Shown: positions 50,041 through 59,237 of the stretch, one piece after another
Layout: every line of letters starts with the position of its first letter
Numbering within the stretch: position 1 is the first letter of the stretch
NCBI GenBank assembly: GCA_017305135.1
Contig: JAFKNA010000008.1
Span: 113,268 to 177,267 of the forward strand
Length of the DNA: 64,000 nt
Direction: 5' to 3'
Origin: Lysobacterales bacterium
GTDB taxonomy: Bacteria > Pseudomonadota > Gammaproteobacteria > Xanthomonadales > Rhodanobacteraceae
The notes under the pieces: model-generated
What the model was told of the DNA's origin: nothing
Databases searched by the model: none
The model's input: the letters and a program-made list of their open reading frames with translations, nothing else
Program-made: the position numbers and the translations under genes

Positions 50041-50637
50041 ATGACCAGCAAGACCGAAACTCCCGTGAGCCAGGCCGAGGCCGAGGAAGCGGTGCGCACG
50101 CTGCTGCGCTGGGCCGGCGACGATCCCGCGCGCGAGGGCCTGCTCGACACCCCGGCGCGGGTCGCGCGTGCCTACCGCGACTGGTTCTCCGGCTACGCCA
50201 CCGATCCCGCCGAATACCTCGCGCGCACCTTCGAGGAGGTCGCCGGCTACGACGAGATGATCGTGCTGCGCGAGATCCCGTTCGAGTCGTTCTGCGAGCA
50301 CCACATGGCGCCGATCATCGGCCGCGCCCATGTCGGTTACCTGCCCAACGACAAGGTCGTCGGCATCTCCAAGCTGGCGCGGGTGGTGGACAGCTTCGCG
50401 CGCCGCTTCCAGGTGCAGGAAAAGCTCACCGCGCAGATCGCCCACTGCATCGACGACGTGCTCAAGCCGCGCGGCGTCGGCGTGGTCGTCGATGCCACCC
50501 ACCAGTGCATGACCACGCGCGGCGTGCACAAGCGCGGCGTGTCGATGGTGACCAGCCAGATGCTGGGCTCGTTCCGCCGCGATGCGCGCACCCGCGCCGA
50601 GTTCCTGCGCTTCATCGACATCGACAACAACCACTGA
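50041..50637 (+). CDS. folE: GTP cyclohydrolase I
   Basis: FolE makes 7,8-dihydroneopterin triphosphate from GTP, the first step of folate (and queuosine) synthesis, in the cytoplasm. The 198-residue product has zinc ligands C85, H88 and C156 ([24 protein letters not shown]), the catalytic [21 protein letters not shown], and [14 protein letters not shown] lies just before ATG 50041. queF, encoded at 21073, uses a product derived from this enzyme. Confidence 0.97.
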   Translation: MTSKTETPVSQAEAEEAVRTLLRWAGDDPAREGLLDTPARVARAYRDWFSGYATDPAEYLARTFEEVAGYDEMIVLREIPFESFCEHHMAPIIGRAHVGYLPNDKVVGISKLARVVDSFARRFQVQEKLTAQIAHCIDDVLKPRGVGVVVDATHQCMTTRGVHKRGVSMVTSQMLGSFRRDARTRAEFLRFIDIDNNH

Positions 50638-50725
50638 CCGGCGACTCCTGACGGCGCGCCGGTCCCGCGCCGCGCCCTGCGCATGATGCGTTATCGTGCG
50701 CGCCGCCCGCCCAACCGGAACGCCC

Positions 50726-52054
50726 GTGCACGCACCGCATCCGCCGCGCCGCGCCGCGCTGGCCTTCATCTTCATCACCGTGATGCTGGACATGCTCTCG
50801 TTCGGCATCATCATCCCGGTGCTGCCGCACCTGATCGTGGAACTGGTCGGCGGCAGCATCGCCGCCGCCGCGGTGTGGGTGAGCGCGTTCGGCACCGTGT
50901 TCATGCTGATGCAGTTCGTGTTCTCGCCGGTGCAGGGCGCGCTGTCGGACCGCTTCGGGCGGCGCACGGTGATCCTGATCTCGAGCTTCGGGCTTGGCGT
51001 CGATTTCCTGGTCATGGCGCTGGCGCCGGCGCTGTGGCTGCTGTTCGTCGGGCGCATCGCCTCGGGCATCTGCGCGGCGAGCTTCTCCACCGCCAACGCC
51101 TACATCGCCGACGTGACGCCCAAGGACAAGCGCGCCGCCGCCTACGGCATGCTCGGCGCGGCCTTTGGGATCGGCTTCATCATCGGCCCGGCGCTGGGCG
51201 GCGCGCTCGGCCACCACGACATCCGCCTGCCGTTCTGGGTCGCGGCGGCGCTGTCGCTGGCCAACTTCTGCTACGGCTGGTTCGTGCTGCCCGAATCGCT
51301 GCCCAAGGAACGGCGCACCGCGCGCATCGTCTGGCGCGAGGCCAATCCGCTCGGCGCGCTGATGCTGCTGCGCCGCTACCCGCAGGTGTTCGGGCTGGCG
51401 GCAGTGTATTTCATCGTCGGCCTCGCCCAGTATTCGCTCAATTCCACCTACGTGCTCTACACCGACTACCGCTACGGCTGGGGTCCGCAGGCGGTCGGCT
51501 ACACGCTGGCGCTTGTCGGCCTCTGCGGCGGCCTGGTGCAGGCGGTGCTGGTGCGAAAGATGGTGCCCGCCTTCGGCGAACGCCGCGTGATCATCGCCGG
51601 CATGCTGTTCTGCACCGCCGGCTACCTCCTGTTCGGGCTGGCGCCGACGGCGATGCTGTTCCTCGCCGGCATTCCGCTGCTCTGCCTCGGCGGCCTCGCC
51701 AGCCCGCCCGCGCAATCGCTCATGTCCCAGCAGGTCGACCCACGCGAGCAGGGCCGCCTGCAGGGCGCGCTCAGCAGCCTGGCGAGCCTCGCCGGCATCT
51801 TCGGCCCGGCGCTGTTCGCGAACCTGTTCGCGCTGTTCATCAGCGACCACGCGCCGGCGCCGCTGCCCGGCATCGCCTTCCTCGTCGCCGCCGTGCTGCT
51901 CGCTTTCGGCGCCTGGCTGGCGTGGCGGGTGACGGCGGGCATGTCGGTGAGTGCCCAGGCACCGGAAGTGCCGGCACTCAGCCCGGAGACGGCGCTGGTC
52001 GGCGAGGTGGCGGTGCCGGTGCTGGGGGAGCGCGGCGCAACGGCAAAGGATTGA
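50726..52054 (+). CDS. MFS transporter, TetA-like drug:H+ antiporter
   Basis: This 442-residue major facilitator with 12 helices resembles TetA-type antiporters: FIFITVMLDMLSFGIIIPVLP, motif A GALSDRFGRRTVIL, motif C GIGFIIGPALGGALG, and a related sequence in the second half. GTG 50726 is used; GTG 50696 is an upstream alternative. A regulator is not adjacent. The substrate is not defined by sequence. Confidence 0.88.
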   Translation: MHAPHPPRRAALAFIFITVMLDMLSFGIIIPVLPHLIVELVGGSIAAAAVWVSAFGTVFMLMQFVFSPVQGALSDRFGRRTVILISSFGLGVDFLVMALAPALWLLFVGRIASGICAASFSTANAYIADVTPKDKRAAAYGMLGAAFGIGFIIGPALGGALGHHDIRLPFWVAAALSLANFCYGWFVLPESLPKERRTARIVWREANPLGALMLLRRYPQVFGLAAVYFIVGLAQYSLNSTYVLYTDYRYGWGPQAVGYTLALVGLCGGLVQAVLVRKMVPAFGERRVIIAGMLFCTAGYLLFGLAPTAMLFLAGIPLLCLGGLASPPAQSLMSQQVDPREQGRLQGALSSLASLAGIFGPALFANLFALFISDHAPAPLPGIAFLVAAVLLAFGAWLAWRVTAGMSVSAQAPEVPALSPETALVGEVAVPVLGERGATAKD

Positions 52055-52118
52055 GCCCGACGGCAGGCAGCGATGCAGCGGGATGCCTGCGCGTCGTCGG
52101 AAACGCATCTTCAATGGA

Positions 52119-52136
52119 TGCCCGCTTTCGCGGGCA
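52119..52136. repeat. REP-like palindrome
   Basis: TGCCCGC-TTTC-GCGGGCA, preceded by AATGGA and followed by CGACG, in the convergent gap between the MFS gene and the LigD-polymerase gene. It is the opposite orientation of the unit at 33042. Confidence 0.75.
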
Positions 52137-52177
52137 CGACGTCGAATCGGTGCCCTTTCTTCGTGGCCTTCGTGCCG

Positions 52178-53158
52178 TCAGGCCTTCCGCGCTTTTCCGG
52201 AAAGCGCGTTGAGCGAAGGCAGCGCCTGGTCCAGCGCGGCGAAGTCTCCCCAAGGATGTGCCTTGAGACTCCGCGCGCGACGCAGCGCTCTGGCGATGTC
52301 GTAGTCGGCCGAGCCTTTCGTGCGGCCGAGTTCCTCCCAGCGCAGCGGCACTGCCACGGGGGCGCCTTCGCGGGCGCGGAGCGACCAGCTGGCGACGCTG
52401 GTGGCGCCGCGGGCGTTGCGCAGCCAGTCGATGAAGATGCGGCCTTTACGCTTGGCCTTGCTGGCGGTGGCGACGTAGCGGAGCGGTTGCTCCTGCGCCA
52501 TCGCCTCGGCCACGGCCGCGCAGAAGGCCTTGGCGTGGTCCCAGTCCGGGCCACGGCGGATCGGGGCGACGACATGCACGCCCTTGCCGCCGGAGAGTCG
52601 CACGAAGCTGTCGAGACCGGCGCCGGCGAGGCGCTGGCGCACCTCGCGCGCGGCGGCGGTGAGCGTCTTCCAGTCGATGCCGGGGTCGGGGTCGAGATCG
52701 AAGACCAGGCGATCGGGCTGGTCGGGTTGATCGATCCGCGCGCCCCAGGGATGGAACTCGAGGGTGTTCATCTGCACCAGTTCGATGAGGCCGCGTTCGT
52801 CCTCGATGTAGAGGTAATCGGCCTTGTCGCCGTCGGCCTCCTCGAGCGGCACCGACTCCACGTTGGACCCCAGCGTGTCGGCGTGGTGCTTCTGGAAGAA
52901 GCACGCCCCGCCGGCGCCGCCCGGGCAGCGGATCACCGACAGCGGCCGGCGCGCGATCTCGGGCAGCAGCCATGGCGCGACCGCGCGGTAGTAGTCGGCG
53001 ACGTCCTGCTTGGTGATGCCGGTGCCGGGGAAGACGATGCGTTCGGGGTGGCTGATGGCCACGGTTCCGCGTTTGCCGTGTCGGCCGCTATTCGGCATAG
53101 CGGCGCGGATGGCGTCGGCTTCGCTGCGCTGGCGGCGGGTGGTGGAAGCGTTGCGCAT
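52178..53158 (-). CDS. Stand-alone LigD-type polymerase/primase
   Basis: This 326-residue protein covers the archaeo-eukaryotic primase-like polymerase domain of LigD and nothing else. It carries ACFFQKHHADT, the catalytic D154 and D156 in LVFDLDPDPG, LSGGKGVHV at 188-196, and FIDWLRNARGATSVA. In NHEJ this domain fills and trims ends. No ATP-dependent ligase or 3'-phosphoesterase domain is encoded here. It lies 132 bp downstream of ku on the same strand, so the two are probably one transcript. Confidence 0.92.
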   Translation of the reverse strand: MRNASTTRRQRSEADAIRAAMPNSGRHGKRGTVAISHPERIVFPGTGITKQDVADYYRAVAPWLLPEIARRPLSVIRCPGGAGGACFFQKHHADTLGSNVESVPLEEADGDKADYLYIEDERGLIELVQMNTLEFHPWGARIDQPDQPDRLVFDLDPDPGIDWKTLTAAAREVRQRLAGAGLDSFVRLSGGKGVHVVAPIRRGPDWDHAKAFCAAVAEAMAQEQPLRYVATASKAKRKGRIFIDWLRNARGATSVASWSLRAREGAPVAVPLRWEELGRTKGSADYDIARALRRARSLKAHPWGDFAALDQALPSLNALSGKARKA

Positions 53159-53290
53159 CCAGGATCCTCCGGGTGGTTGTCCTCATGCAGGTTCTCGAAG
53201 CACGCTGGCGAGCAGTGAACGGCCGCTTCGCAGCACCGAAACGCACCTGGCGGGAAGCTCCGGCCTGCTCCGGCGCGCCGCCGATGCGCC

Positions 53291-54259
53291 TCAGGCGCGC
53301 TTCTTCGCCGGCGACTTCCTGGGGGCGGATTTGGTCGCCGCCTTCTTGGCCGCGGCCTTCTTGGCGGGCGCCTTCCTGGCAGCGGATTTGGCGGCGGGTT
53401 TGGACGCGGATCCGGTGGGCTTGACGGGCACGTCCTTGGTCGCTGCCTTGGCCGGCGTGCGCTGGCGCTTGTCGATGCTTTCCTTGAGCAGGGCCATGAA
53501 GTCGACCACGTTGGTGGTCGCGTTCTCGGGCAGGTGCGCCTCCTCGATGGGTGCCGATACCAGGCCCTGCTGCTGCAGGCGCTGCTCGATCACCTTGTGC
53601 AGGCGCTCGCGGAACTCGTCGCGGTATTCGTCTGGCTTCCATTCGCCCGCCATCGAGTCGATGAGCTGCTCGGCCATTTCGAGCTCGCGCGGGGCGATGC
53701 GGTAGGCCTCGAGGTCCTCGCCCGGCAGCTTGAAATCGGCCGGATCGACCACCTCCTGCTGGTAGCGCAGCAGCATCATCACCAGCGCGCTCTCCTGCGG
53801 CATCACCGCGGCCAGGTACTCGCGGGTGCGGATCACCACCCGCGCGATGCCGACCTTGCCGGTGCGGGAGAGGACCTCGCGGAGCAGCACGTAGCCCTTC
53901 TCCGCCTTCTTGCCCGGCACCAGGATGTAGGGCTTCTCGTAGTACACCGGACTGATCGATTCGGCATCGACGAAGGCCTCGATCTCGACCGCCTCGTGGC
54001 TTTCCGGCGCGGCCGCCTTGATGTCCTTCTCGTCCAGCACGACGTAGCTGCCCTTGTCGTATTCGTAGGCCTTGACGATGTCCTTCCACGGCACTTCCTC
54101 GCCGGTGTCGGCGTTGACGCGCTCGTAGCGGATCGGCTTCTTGTTGCGGCTGTCGAGCATGCGGAAGCTGAGGTCGGTGCGGCGCTCGCCCGACATCAGC
54201 TGGATCGGCACGTTGAGCAGACCGAAGGACAGGGTTCCGCTCCAGATGGCTCTCGGCAT
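53291..54259 (-). CDS. ku: Ku, non-homologous end-joining protein
   Basis: This is a 322-residue bacterial Ku homodimer subunit that threads double-strand break ends and recruits LigD. The core reads MPRAIWSGTLSFGLLNVPIQ, RYERVNADTGEEV, KPYILVPGKKAEKGYVLL, and VVIRTREYLAAVMP. The C-terminal ~60 residues are Lys/Ala-rich (RKAPAKKAAAKKAATKS), the DNA-binding tail typical of longer Ku forms. ATG 54259 is the family start. The downstream gene is a polymerase-only LigD module. Confidence 0.95.
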   Translation of the reverse strand: MPRAIWSGTLSFGLLNVPIQLMSGERRTDLSFRMLDSRNKKPIRYERVNADTGEEVPWKDIVKAYEYDKGSYVVLDEKDIKAAAPESHEAVEIEAFVDAESISPVYYEKPYILVPGKKAEKGYVLLREVLSRTGKVGIARVVIRTREYLAAVMPQESALVMMLLRYQQEVVDPADFKLPGEDLEAYRIAPRELEMAEQLIDSMAGEWKPDEYRDEFRERLHKVIEQRLQQQGLVSAPIEEAHLPENATTNVVDFMALLKESIDKRQRTPAKAATKDVPVKPTGSASKPAAKSAARKAPAKKAAAKKAATKSAPRKSPAKKRA

Positions 54260-54354
54260 CGCCTTGCGCTCCGCGGGGACGGAGGATCGATGCTAGGCGG
54301 GCGATGCTTAACGGATGTGATTGGGGCGGCGCACGTCGGGGGCGTGGCCCCGAC

Positions 54355-54888
54355 CTACAGGAGCGTGGCTTGGCCACTGTCGTAGACGGGGACATCGTCG
54401 ACCAGGTGCGCGGGCTCTCGGAAGGCGTGCGCGACGACCTGGCCGGGGCCGAGGATGTGGCGGACCTCCCAGCCGTGGAGGGTGAGGTCGTCGGCGACCA
54501 TGGAGCGGTGGCAGCGCCACCACAGGAGTTCGGCGCACATGATGGCGGTGCGCTCCGCTCCCGCCAGCGCCTGCAGGGCGTCGAAGGCCTGGCGGAATTC
54601 GTCGCTGGCCATATGATCGGCGTAGCCGCGGAAGGCAGGGTTCCGCCACACCGCGTTGCGCGACTCGGGCAGCGCGCGGCGGCGCCCGCCAAGCTCGGGG
54701 AAGTGCCGGTAGCCGATGCCGGCGTCGACGAGCGAGTCCGCCAGCGCCTCGGTGTGGTACTGCGGATTGCGCCGCGAGCCGGGGAAGCGGCGCACGTCGA
54801 CGAGCAGCGCGATGGCGTTTTCCCCGAGCAGCGCGATGAATTCCGCCACCGGATGCGTGGAATGGCCGATGGTCCAGATCGTCTTCAT
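54355..54888 (-). CDS. DUF488-family protein
   Basis: The 177-residue product is typical of DUF488: WTIGHSTHPVAEFIALL at the N-terminus, LVDVRRFPGSRRNPQY, YRHFPELGGRRR, the central GYADHM, and a cysteine block IMCAELLWWRCHRSMVADDL. The biochemical role is unknown. Here it stands between ku and pncB in the same direction. ATG 54888 has no clear ribosome binding site. The frame is open further upstream, but that part overlaps pncB. Confidence 0.88.
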   Translation of the reverse strand: MKTIWTIGHSTHPVAEFIALLGENAIALLVDVRRFPGSRRNPQYHTEALADSLVDAGIGYRHFPELGGRRRALPESRNAVWRNPAFRGYADHMASDEFRQAFDALQALAGAERTAIMCAELLWWRCHRSMVADDLTLHGWEVRHILGPGQVVAHAFREPAHLVDDVPVYDSGQATLL

Positions 54889-54923
54889 GCGATCCAGCCT
54901 GCCGCAGCGGCCGGCAACAAATC

Positions 54924-56228
54924 CTAAACCACCACCGGCTGCGCGCGGCGCCCGGCGTCGCCGAAGAGGCGGAGATAACGCGCGACCTCGGTCGGCTCGC
55001 CGGTTGCCTTGGCGGGGTTGTCGGAGAGCTTCACCACCGGCCGGCCGTTGGCCTCGACCACCTTGCAGACCAGCGAGATCGGGTCGAGGCCGTCGCCGGG
55101 GAAGGGCGCCGTGCCGCGGAAGTCGTTGGTGAGGTGGGTGCCCCAGCCGAAGCTCATGCGCACGCGACCGTGGAAGTGCCGGTATACGGTTTCGATCGAA
55201 TCGACATCCATGCCGTCGGAGAAGATCAGGAGCTTCTCGCGCGGGTCGACGCCGTGCGCCTTCCACCACGCGATGATCTGTTCGCCGGCCTCGATCGGCG
55301 GCAGGCTGTCGGGGCGGAAACCGGTCCAGCCGGCGACCCAGTCCGGCGCATGCGCAAGGAAGTGCGCGGTGCCGTAGGCGTCGGGCAGCACGATCAGGAG
55401 ATTGCCGGCGTAGAGCTCGCGCCAGTCCTCCAGCACGCGATAGGGCGCGGCGAGCACGCCGGCATCGTCGTCAGCGAGCGCGGCCATCACCATCGGCAGC
55501 TCGTGCGCGTTGGTGCCGATCGCTTCGAGGTCCGCCTCCATCGCGATCAGCACGTTGGAAGTGCCGATGAAGCGCGGCCCGAGGCCCTCTTTCAGCGCCT
55601 CCACGCACCAGCGCTGCCAGAGGAAGCCGTGGCGGCGGCGCGTGCCGAAGTCCGACAGCACGGGGTCGGGAAGTTCCTGCAGCCGCTCCAGCTTCTGCCA
55701 CAGCTTGGCCTTGGCGCGCGCGTAGAGGACGTCAAGCGCGAAGCGGCCGCGCCCCTCGAAGGCGACCCGCGAGCGCAGCTCATTGATGATCGCGAGCGCG
55801 GGGATTTCCCACAGCGTGGTGTGCGTCCACGGGCCGGGAAAGCGCAGCACGAACTGCCCGTCGGCGCGCGAGAGCTCGTATTCGGGGAGGCGGACCGTCG
55901 CCAGCCAGGCGAGGAAGTCCGGCCGGAACATCTGCTTCCTGCCGTAGAAGGTGTTGCCGGCGAGCCAGATGAGCTCGTTGCGGCTGAAGCGCAACGTGCG
56001 CGCGTGGTCGAGCTGGGCGCGCAGCTCCGCTTCCGGGATCACCCCGGCCAAGCGCACCTGGCGGCTGCGGTTGACCAGCTCGAAGGTGGCGTCCACGTCC
56101 GGGTAGCGCTGCCAGATCATCTGCAGCATCAGCAGCTTGTAGAAGTCGGTGTCGAGCAGGCTGCGCACGATGGGATCGAGCCGCCAGGTGCGGTTGTAGG
56201 CACGGGTGGCGAGATCGGTCTGGATCAT
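54924..56228 (-). CDS. pncB: Nicotinate phosphoribosyltransferase
   Basis: PncB makes nicotinate mononucleotide from nicotinate and PRPP in the NAD salvage pathway. The 434-residue product shows [16 protein letters not shown], the phosphorylated histidine region [11 protein letters not shown]...[30 protein letters not shown] and [10 protein letters not shown], then [29 protein letters not shown] lies before ATG 56228. It is divergent from the peptide transporter gene. Confidence 0.96.
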   Translation of the reverse strand: MIQTDLATRAYNRTWRLDPIVRSLLDTDFYKLLMLQMIWQRYPDVDATFELVNRSRQVRLAGVIPEAELRAQLDHARTLRFSRNELIWLAGNTFYGRKQMFRPDFLAWLATVRLPEYELSRADGQFVLRFPGPWTHTTLWEIPALAIINELRSRVAFEGRGRFALDVLYARAKAKLWQKLERLQELPDPVLSDFGTRRRHGFLWQRWCVEALKEGLGPRFIGTSNVLIAMEADLEAIGTNAHELPMVMAALADDDAGVLAAPYRVLEDWRELYAGNLLIVLPDAYGTAHFLAHAPDWVAGWTGFRPDSLPPIEAGEQIIAWWKAHGVDPREKLLIFSDGMDVDSIETVYRHFHGRVRMSFGWGTHLTNDFRGTAPFPGDGLDPISLVCKVVEANGRPVVKLSDNPAKATGEPTEVARYLRLFGDAGRRAQPVVV

Positions 56229-56350
56229 GGCGGGCGGCTCTCCCTGGAATCGGCGCGCCCATGGTGCCATCCCGACCGCAACCGCGGCTGGCCGCATGGC
56301 GGTTGCGGGCTGCTAGGCTTGCCCACCTTTCCTCCGGACGCCCCGACCGC

Positions 56351-57961
56351 ATGAGCGACGCCAGCACCGCCGCCCCGGCCGCGCGCCTGCCCCGGCAGGT
56401 TTCGTACATCATCGGCAACGAAGCCTGCGAGCGCTTCAGCTTCTACGGCATGCGCAACATCCTGACGCCGTTCCTGGTGTCGACCTTGCTGCTCTACGCG
56501 CCGGAGGCCGAACGCGCCGGCATCGCCAAGGACGTCTTCCACAGCTTCGTCATCGGCGTCTATTTCTTCCCGCTGCTCGGTGGCTGGCTGTCGGACCGCT
56601 TCTTCGGCAAGTACCACACGGTGCTGTGGTTCTCGCTGATCTACTGCGCCGGCCACGCCATGCTGGCGCTGTTCGAGGGCCAGCGCACCGGCTTCTACAC
56701 CGGGCTGTTCCTGATCGCGCTGGGCTCGGGCGGCATCAAGCCGCTGGTGGTGTCCTTCGTCGGCGACCAGTTCAGCCAGGCCAACAAGCACCTGGCGAAG
56801 ATCGTCTTCGACTTCTTCTATTGGACGATCAACTTCGGCAGCTTCTTCGCATCCTTGCTGATGCCGATCTTCCTGCGCGAGTTCGGGCCGGCGGTGGCCT
56901 TCGGCATCCCGGGAATCCTGATGGGCGTGGCGACGCTGGTGTTCTGGCTCGGCCGCAAGGATTACGTGCGCGTACCGCCGACGCGCGGCGACAATCCGCA
57001 TGGCTTCCTCAAGGTGGTGCGGACGGCGCTGCTGACGCGCGCGCCGGGGCAGGCCCGTCCCGGCCTTGCAGTGGCGATCGCAGGCGCCACGCTTGGCGTG
57101 CTGTTTTTGCTCGCCTGGGCGCTCGGCCTGCCGTTCTGGTCGGCCAGCTTCGACTTCGTGATCAGCGCGTGCCTCGCGCTCGGCGCGCTGCTCGTTGGGG
57201 GTGGCGTCGGCACCTGGATGCAGCTCGAGCGCGCCCACGACGTGCATCCGCCGGCAGCCGTCAATGACGTGCGCGCGGTGCTGCGGGTGCTGATCGTGTT
57301 CGCGCTGGTGACGCCGTTCTGGTCGCTGTTCGACCAGAAGGCCTCGACCTGGATCCTGCAGGGCAACGAGATGCGCGTGCCGCACGAGGCCTGGTGGTGG
57401 CCGAGTTGGCTGGTCAAGTCGCCGGCACAGATGCAGGCGCTCAATCCCCTGCTGGTGATGCTGCTGATCCCGTTCAACAATCTCGTGCTGTACCCGTTCC
57501 TGCGCCGCCTCGGGTGGGAGCCGACGGCGCTGCGCCGCATGGGCTGGGGCATCGCCATTTCCGGCGTGTCGTGGATCGCGGCGGGGATGATCCAGCTCCA
57601 CATCGACGGCGGCGCCTCGACCTCGCTGGCCTGGCAGGCGCTGCCCTACCTTCTTCTGACCTTCGGCGAAGTGCTGGTCTCGGCGACCGCGCTGGAGTTC
57701 GCCTACAGCCAGGCGACGCAGGCCATGAAGGGCGTGATCATGGCGTTCTGGTACCTCTCGGTCACCTTCGGCAACCTGTGGGTGCTGCTCACCAACGCGG
57801 CGGTGCGCAACGAGGCGGTGACGCGCCAGATCGCCGCCACCGGCATCAGCGAGAATGCCTTCCTGATGTTCTTCTTCGCCGGCTTCGCGTTCGTGGCGGC
57901 GGCGGCTTTCGGCGCCTACGCGCGGCGCTACCCGATGCAGGATCACTACCGGCCGGCCTGA
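56351..57961 (+). CDS. Proton-dependent oligopeptide transporter (POT/PTR2)
   Basis: This 536-residue MFS permease imports di- and tripeptides with protons. It has the ExxERFxxY motif (NEACERFSFYGM) near residue 25, GGWLSDRFFGKYHTV, and the PTR2 signature FYWTINFGSF. It has additional helices with 14 predicted in total, as usual for bacterial POTs. ATG 56351 follows the divergent gap from pncB (122 bp). Confidence 0.93.
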   Translation: MSDASTAAPAARLPRQVSYIIGNEACERFSFYGMRNILTPFLVSTLLLYAPEAERAGIAKDVFHSFVIGVYFFPLLGGWLSDRFFGKYHTVLWFSLIYCAGHAMLALFEGQRTGFYTGLFLIALGSGGIKPLVVSFVGDQFSQANKHLAKIVFDFFYWTINFGSFFASLLMPIFLREFGPAVAFGIPGILMGVATLVFWLGRKDYVRVPPTRGDNPHGFLKVVRTALLTRAPGQARPGLAVAIAGATLGVLFLLAWALGLPFWSASFDFVISACLALGALLVGGGVGTWMQLERAHDVHPPAAVNDVRAVLRVLIVFALVTPFWSLFDQKASTWILQGNEMRVPHEAWWWPSWLVKSPAQMQALNPLLVMLLIPFNNLVLYPFLRRLGWEPTALRRMGWGIAISGVSWIAAGMIQLHIDGGASTSLAWQALPYLLLTFGEVLVSATALEFAYSQATQAMKGVIMAFWYLSVTFGNLWVLLTNAAVRNEAVTRQIAATGISENAFLMFFFAGFAFVAAAAFGAYARRYPMQDHYRPA

Positions 57962-58043
57962 TGCAGAAGGCTTTTGCCGGGCCGAGCCGCCCCCACTTCT
58001 GCACCATGGCGCCCGGGTGGGCGCCGGCCAAACGGAGAACGCG

Positions 58044-58247
58044 ATGCTGACCTTCCTGCTCTGGTTGTTGCTGCTGGTGGTGTGCTGGCCGCTGGCGCTG
58101 CTCGCGCTGCTGCTTTATCCGCTGGTATGGCTGGTGCTGCTGCCGTTCCGCCTGCTCGGCCTCGCCTTCGAGGGCGTGTTCGGGCTGCTGCGCGGCCTGA
58201 TCCTGCTGCCGGCGCGGGTGCTGGGCGGCCGGGCGATGGCGCGCTGA
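58044..58247 (+). CDS. Small hydrophobic membrane protein
   Basis: This 67-residue product is almost entirely hydrophobic (FLLWLLLLVVCWPLALLALL, YPLVWLVLLPFRLLGLAF) with a short basic end (PARVLGGRAMAR). GGAGAA lies eight bases before ATG 58044, and its stop overlaps the start of the DUF924 gene (TGATG at 58245), both supporting translation. Homology is not recognised; role unknown. Confidence 0.7.
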   Translation: MLTFLLWLLLLVVCWPLALLALLLYPLVWLVLLPFRLLGLAFEGVFGLLRGLILLPARVLGGRAMAR

Positions 58248-58879
58248 TGGGCGCCTTCGATGCGCGGCCATTGCCCGAGGATCCGCGCTGCCGCGAGGTG
58301 CTGGAATTCTGGTTCGGCGGCGCGGAAGACGATGCCGCGGTGATCGCGGAAAAGGGCGCGTTGTGGTTCCGTGGCGGCGACGAGGTGGACCGCGAAATTC
58401 GCACGCGTTTCGCGGGACTGCACGAGGAAGTGGCGGCTGGACGCCTGGACGGCTGGACGGCCGTTCCGCTGGGACGCCTGGCGCTGGTGCTGGTGATCGA
58501 CCAGTTCTCGCGCAACCTGTTCCGCGACGACGCGCGCGCCTATGCCCACGACGCACTGGCGCTCGGCTGGTGCAAGGAGGCGCTGGCGAGCGGCGAGGAT
58601 CGACAACTGCGCCCGATCGAGCGCACCTTCCTCTATCTCCCGCTGGAGCACTCCGAGGACATCGCCGACCAGGAGCAGGCAGTGGCCCTCTTCACCGCGC
58701 TGACCCGTGAGGTTCCCGCTGCAGCGCGCGAGCGCTTTGACGGTTTCCTCGATTACGCCATTCGCCACCACGACATCATCGCCCGCTTCGGCCGCTTCCC
58801 GCACCGCAACGCGGTGCTGGGACGGGCTTCGACGGCGGAGGAGATCGAGTTCCTGAAGCAGCCGGGATCGTCGTTCTGA
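58247..58879 (+). CDS. DUF924-family protein
   Basis: The 210-residue protein is an all-helical DUF924 member, related to TPR-like folds: VLEFWFGGAEDD near the N-terminus, DREIRTRFAGLHEE, VLVIDQFSRNLFRDDARAYAHD, ERTFLYLPLEHSED and HHDIIARFGRFPHRNAVLGR. The function is not known. It is translationally coupled to the small membrane protein gene upstream. Confidence 0.9.
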   Translation: MGAFDARPLPEDPRCREVLEFWFGGAEDDAAVIAEKGALWFRGGDEVDREIRTRFAGLHEEVAAGRLDGWTAVPLGRLALVLVIDQFSRNLFRDDARAYAHDALALGWCKEALASGEDRQLRPIERTFLYLPLEHSEDIADQEQAVALFTALTREVPAAARERFDGFLDYAIRHHDIIARFGRFPHRNAVLGRASTAEEIEFLKQPGSSF

Positions 58880-58928
58880 CATCCAGCGGAGAGCTGCTTT
58901 GGCGTCATTCCGGTGAAAGCCAAAATGG

Positions 58929-58948
58929 ATCCCGGCTTTCGCCGGGAT
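58929..58948. repeat. REP-like palindrome, first of an inverted pair
   Basis: ATCCCGGC-TTTC-GCCGGGAT with flanking AAAATGG and GACGG. With the unit at 59057 it forms an inverted pair. The 358-bp gap 58880-59237 holds only such repeats and a hairpin at 59127-59148; no gene is supported. Confidence 0.75.
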
Positions 58949-59056
58949 GACGGCGGCGCGGGCGCGCAGGGTTCCGTTTCCCCCGTCGCCCCGGCGCAGG
59001 CCGGGGCACAGTGTCTCGATGGCGTGAAGGAAGCCCTGATCAGGCCTCCTGACCTC

Positions 59057-59076
59057 ATGCCCGCGAAAGCGGGCAT
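59057..59076. repeat. REP-like palindrome, second of an inverted pair
   Basis: ATGCCCGC-GAAA-GCGGGCAT, flanked by GACCTC and CCATTGA. It is the opposite orientation to the unit at 58929, 108 bp away (a BIME-like pair). Confidence 0.75.
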
Positions 59077-59126
59077 CCATTGAACGGAGCGCCAGGAGCG
59101 ATCCATCACGCCAGCCCCGAAGGGGC

Positions 59127-59148
59127 TCGGCGCACGGATGCGCCGAGC
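59127..59148. terminator. Hairpin with CGGA loop
   Basis: CTCGGCGCA-CGGA-TGCGCCGAG is a perfect 9-bp stem followed by CAAAACAG. It may terminate the converging aminopeptidase transcript or belong to the GGA-loop hairpin class. Confidence 0.45.
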
Positions 59149-59237
59149 AAAACAGCAACTTGGATTGCTCGCTGCGCTCGGCCCTCCGGGGCCCGCCCTG
59201 CGGGCGTCGGAGCGCTACCGCCGCTCGGAAGGACTGC

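Noticed and set aside
54889-55269. Longer upstream start for the DUF488 gene
   Set aside because: The extension overlaps pncB in another frame and lacks DUF488 similarity; the domain begins at ATG 54888.
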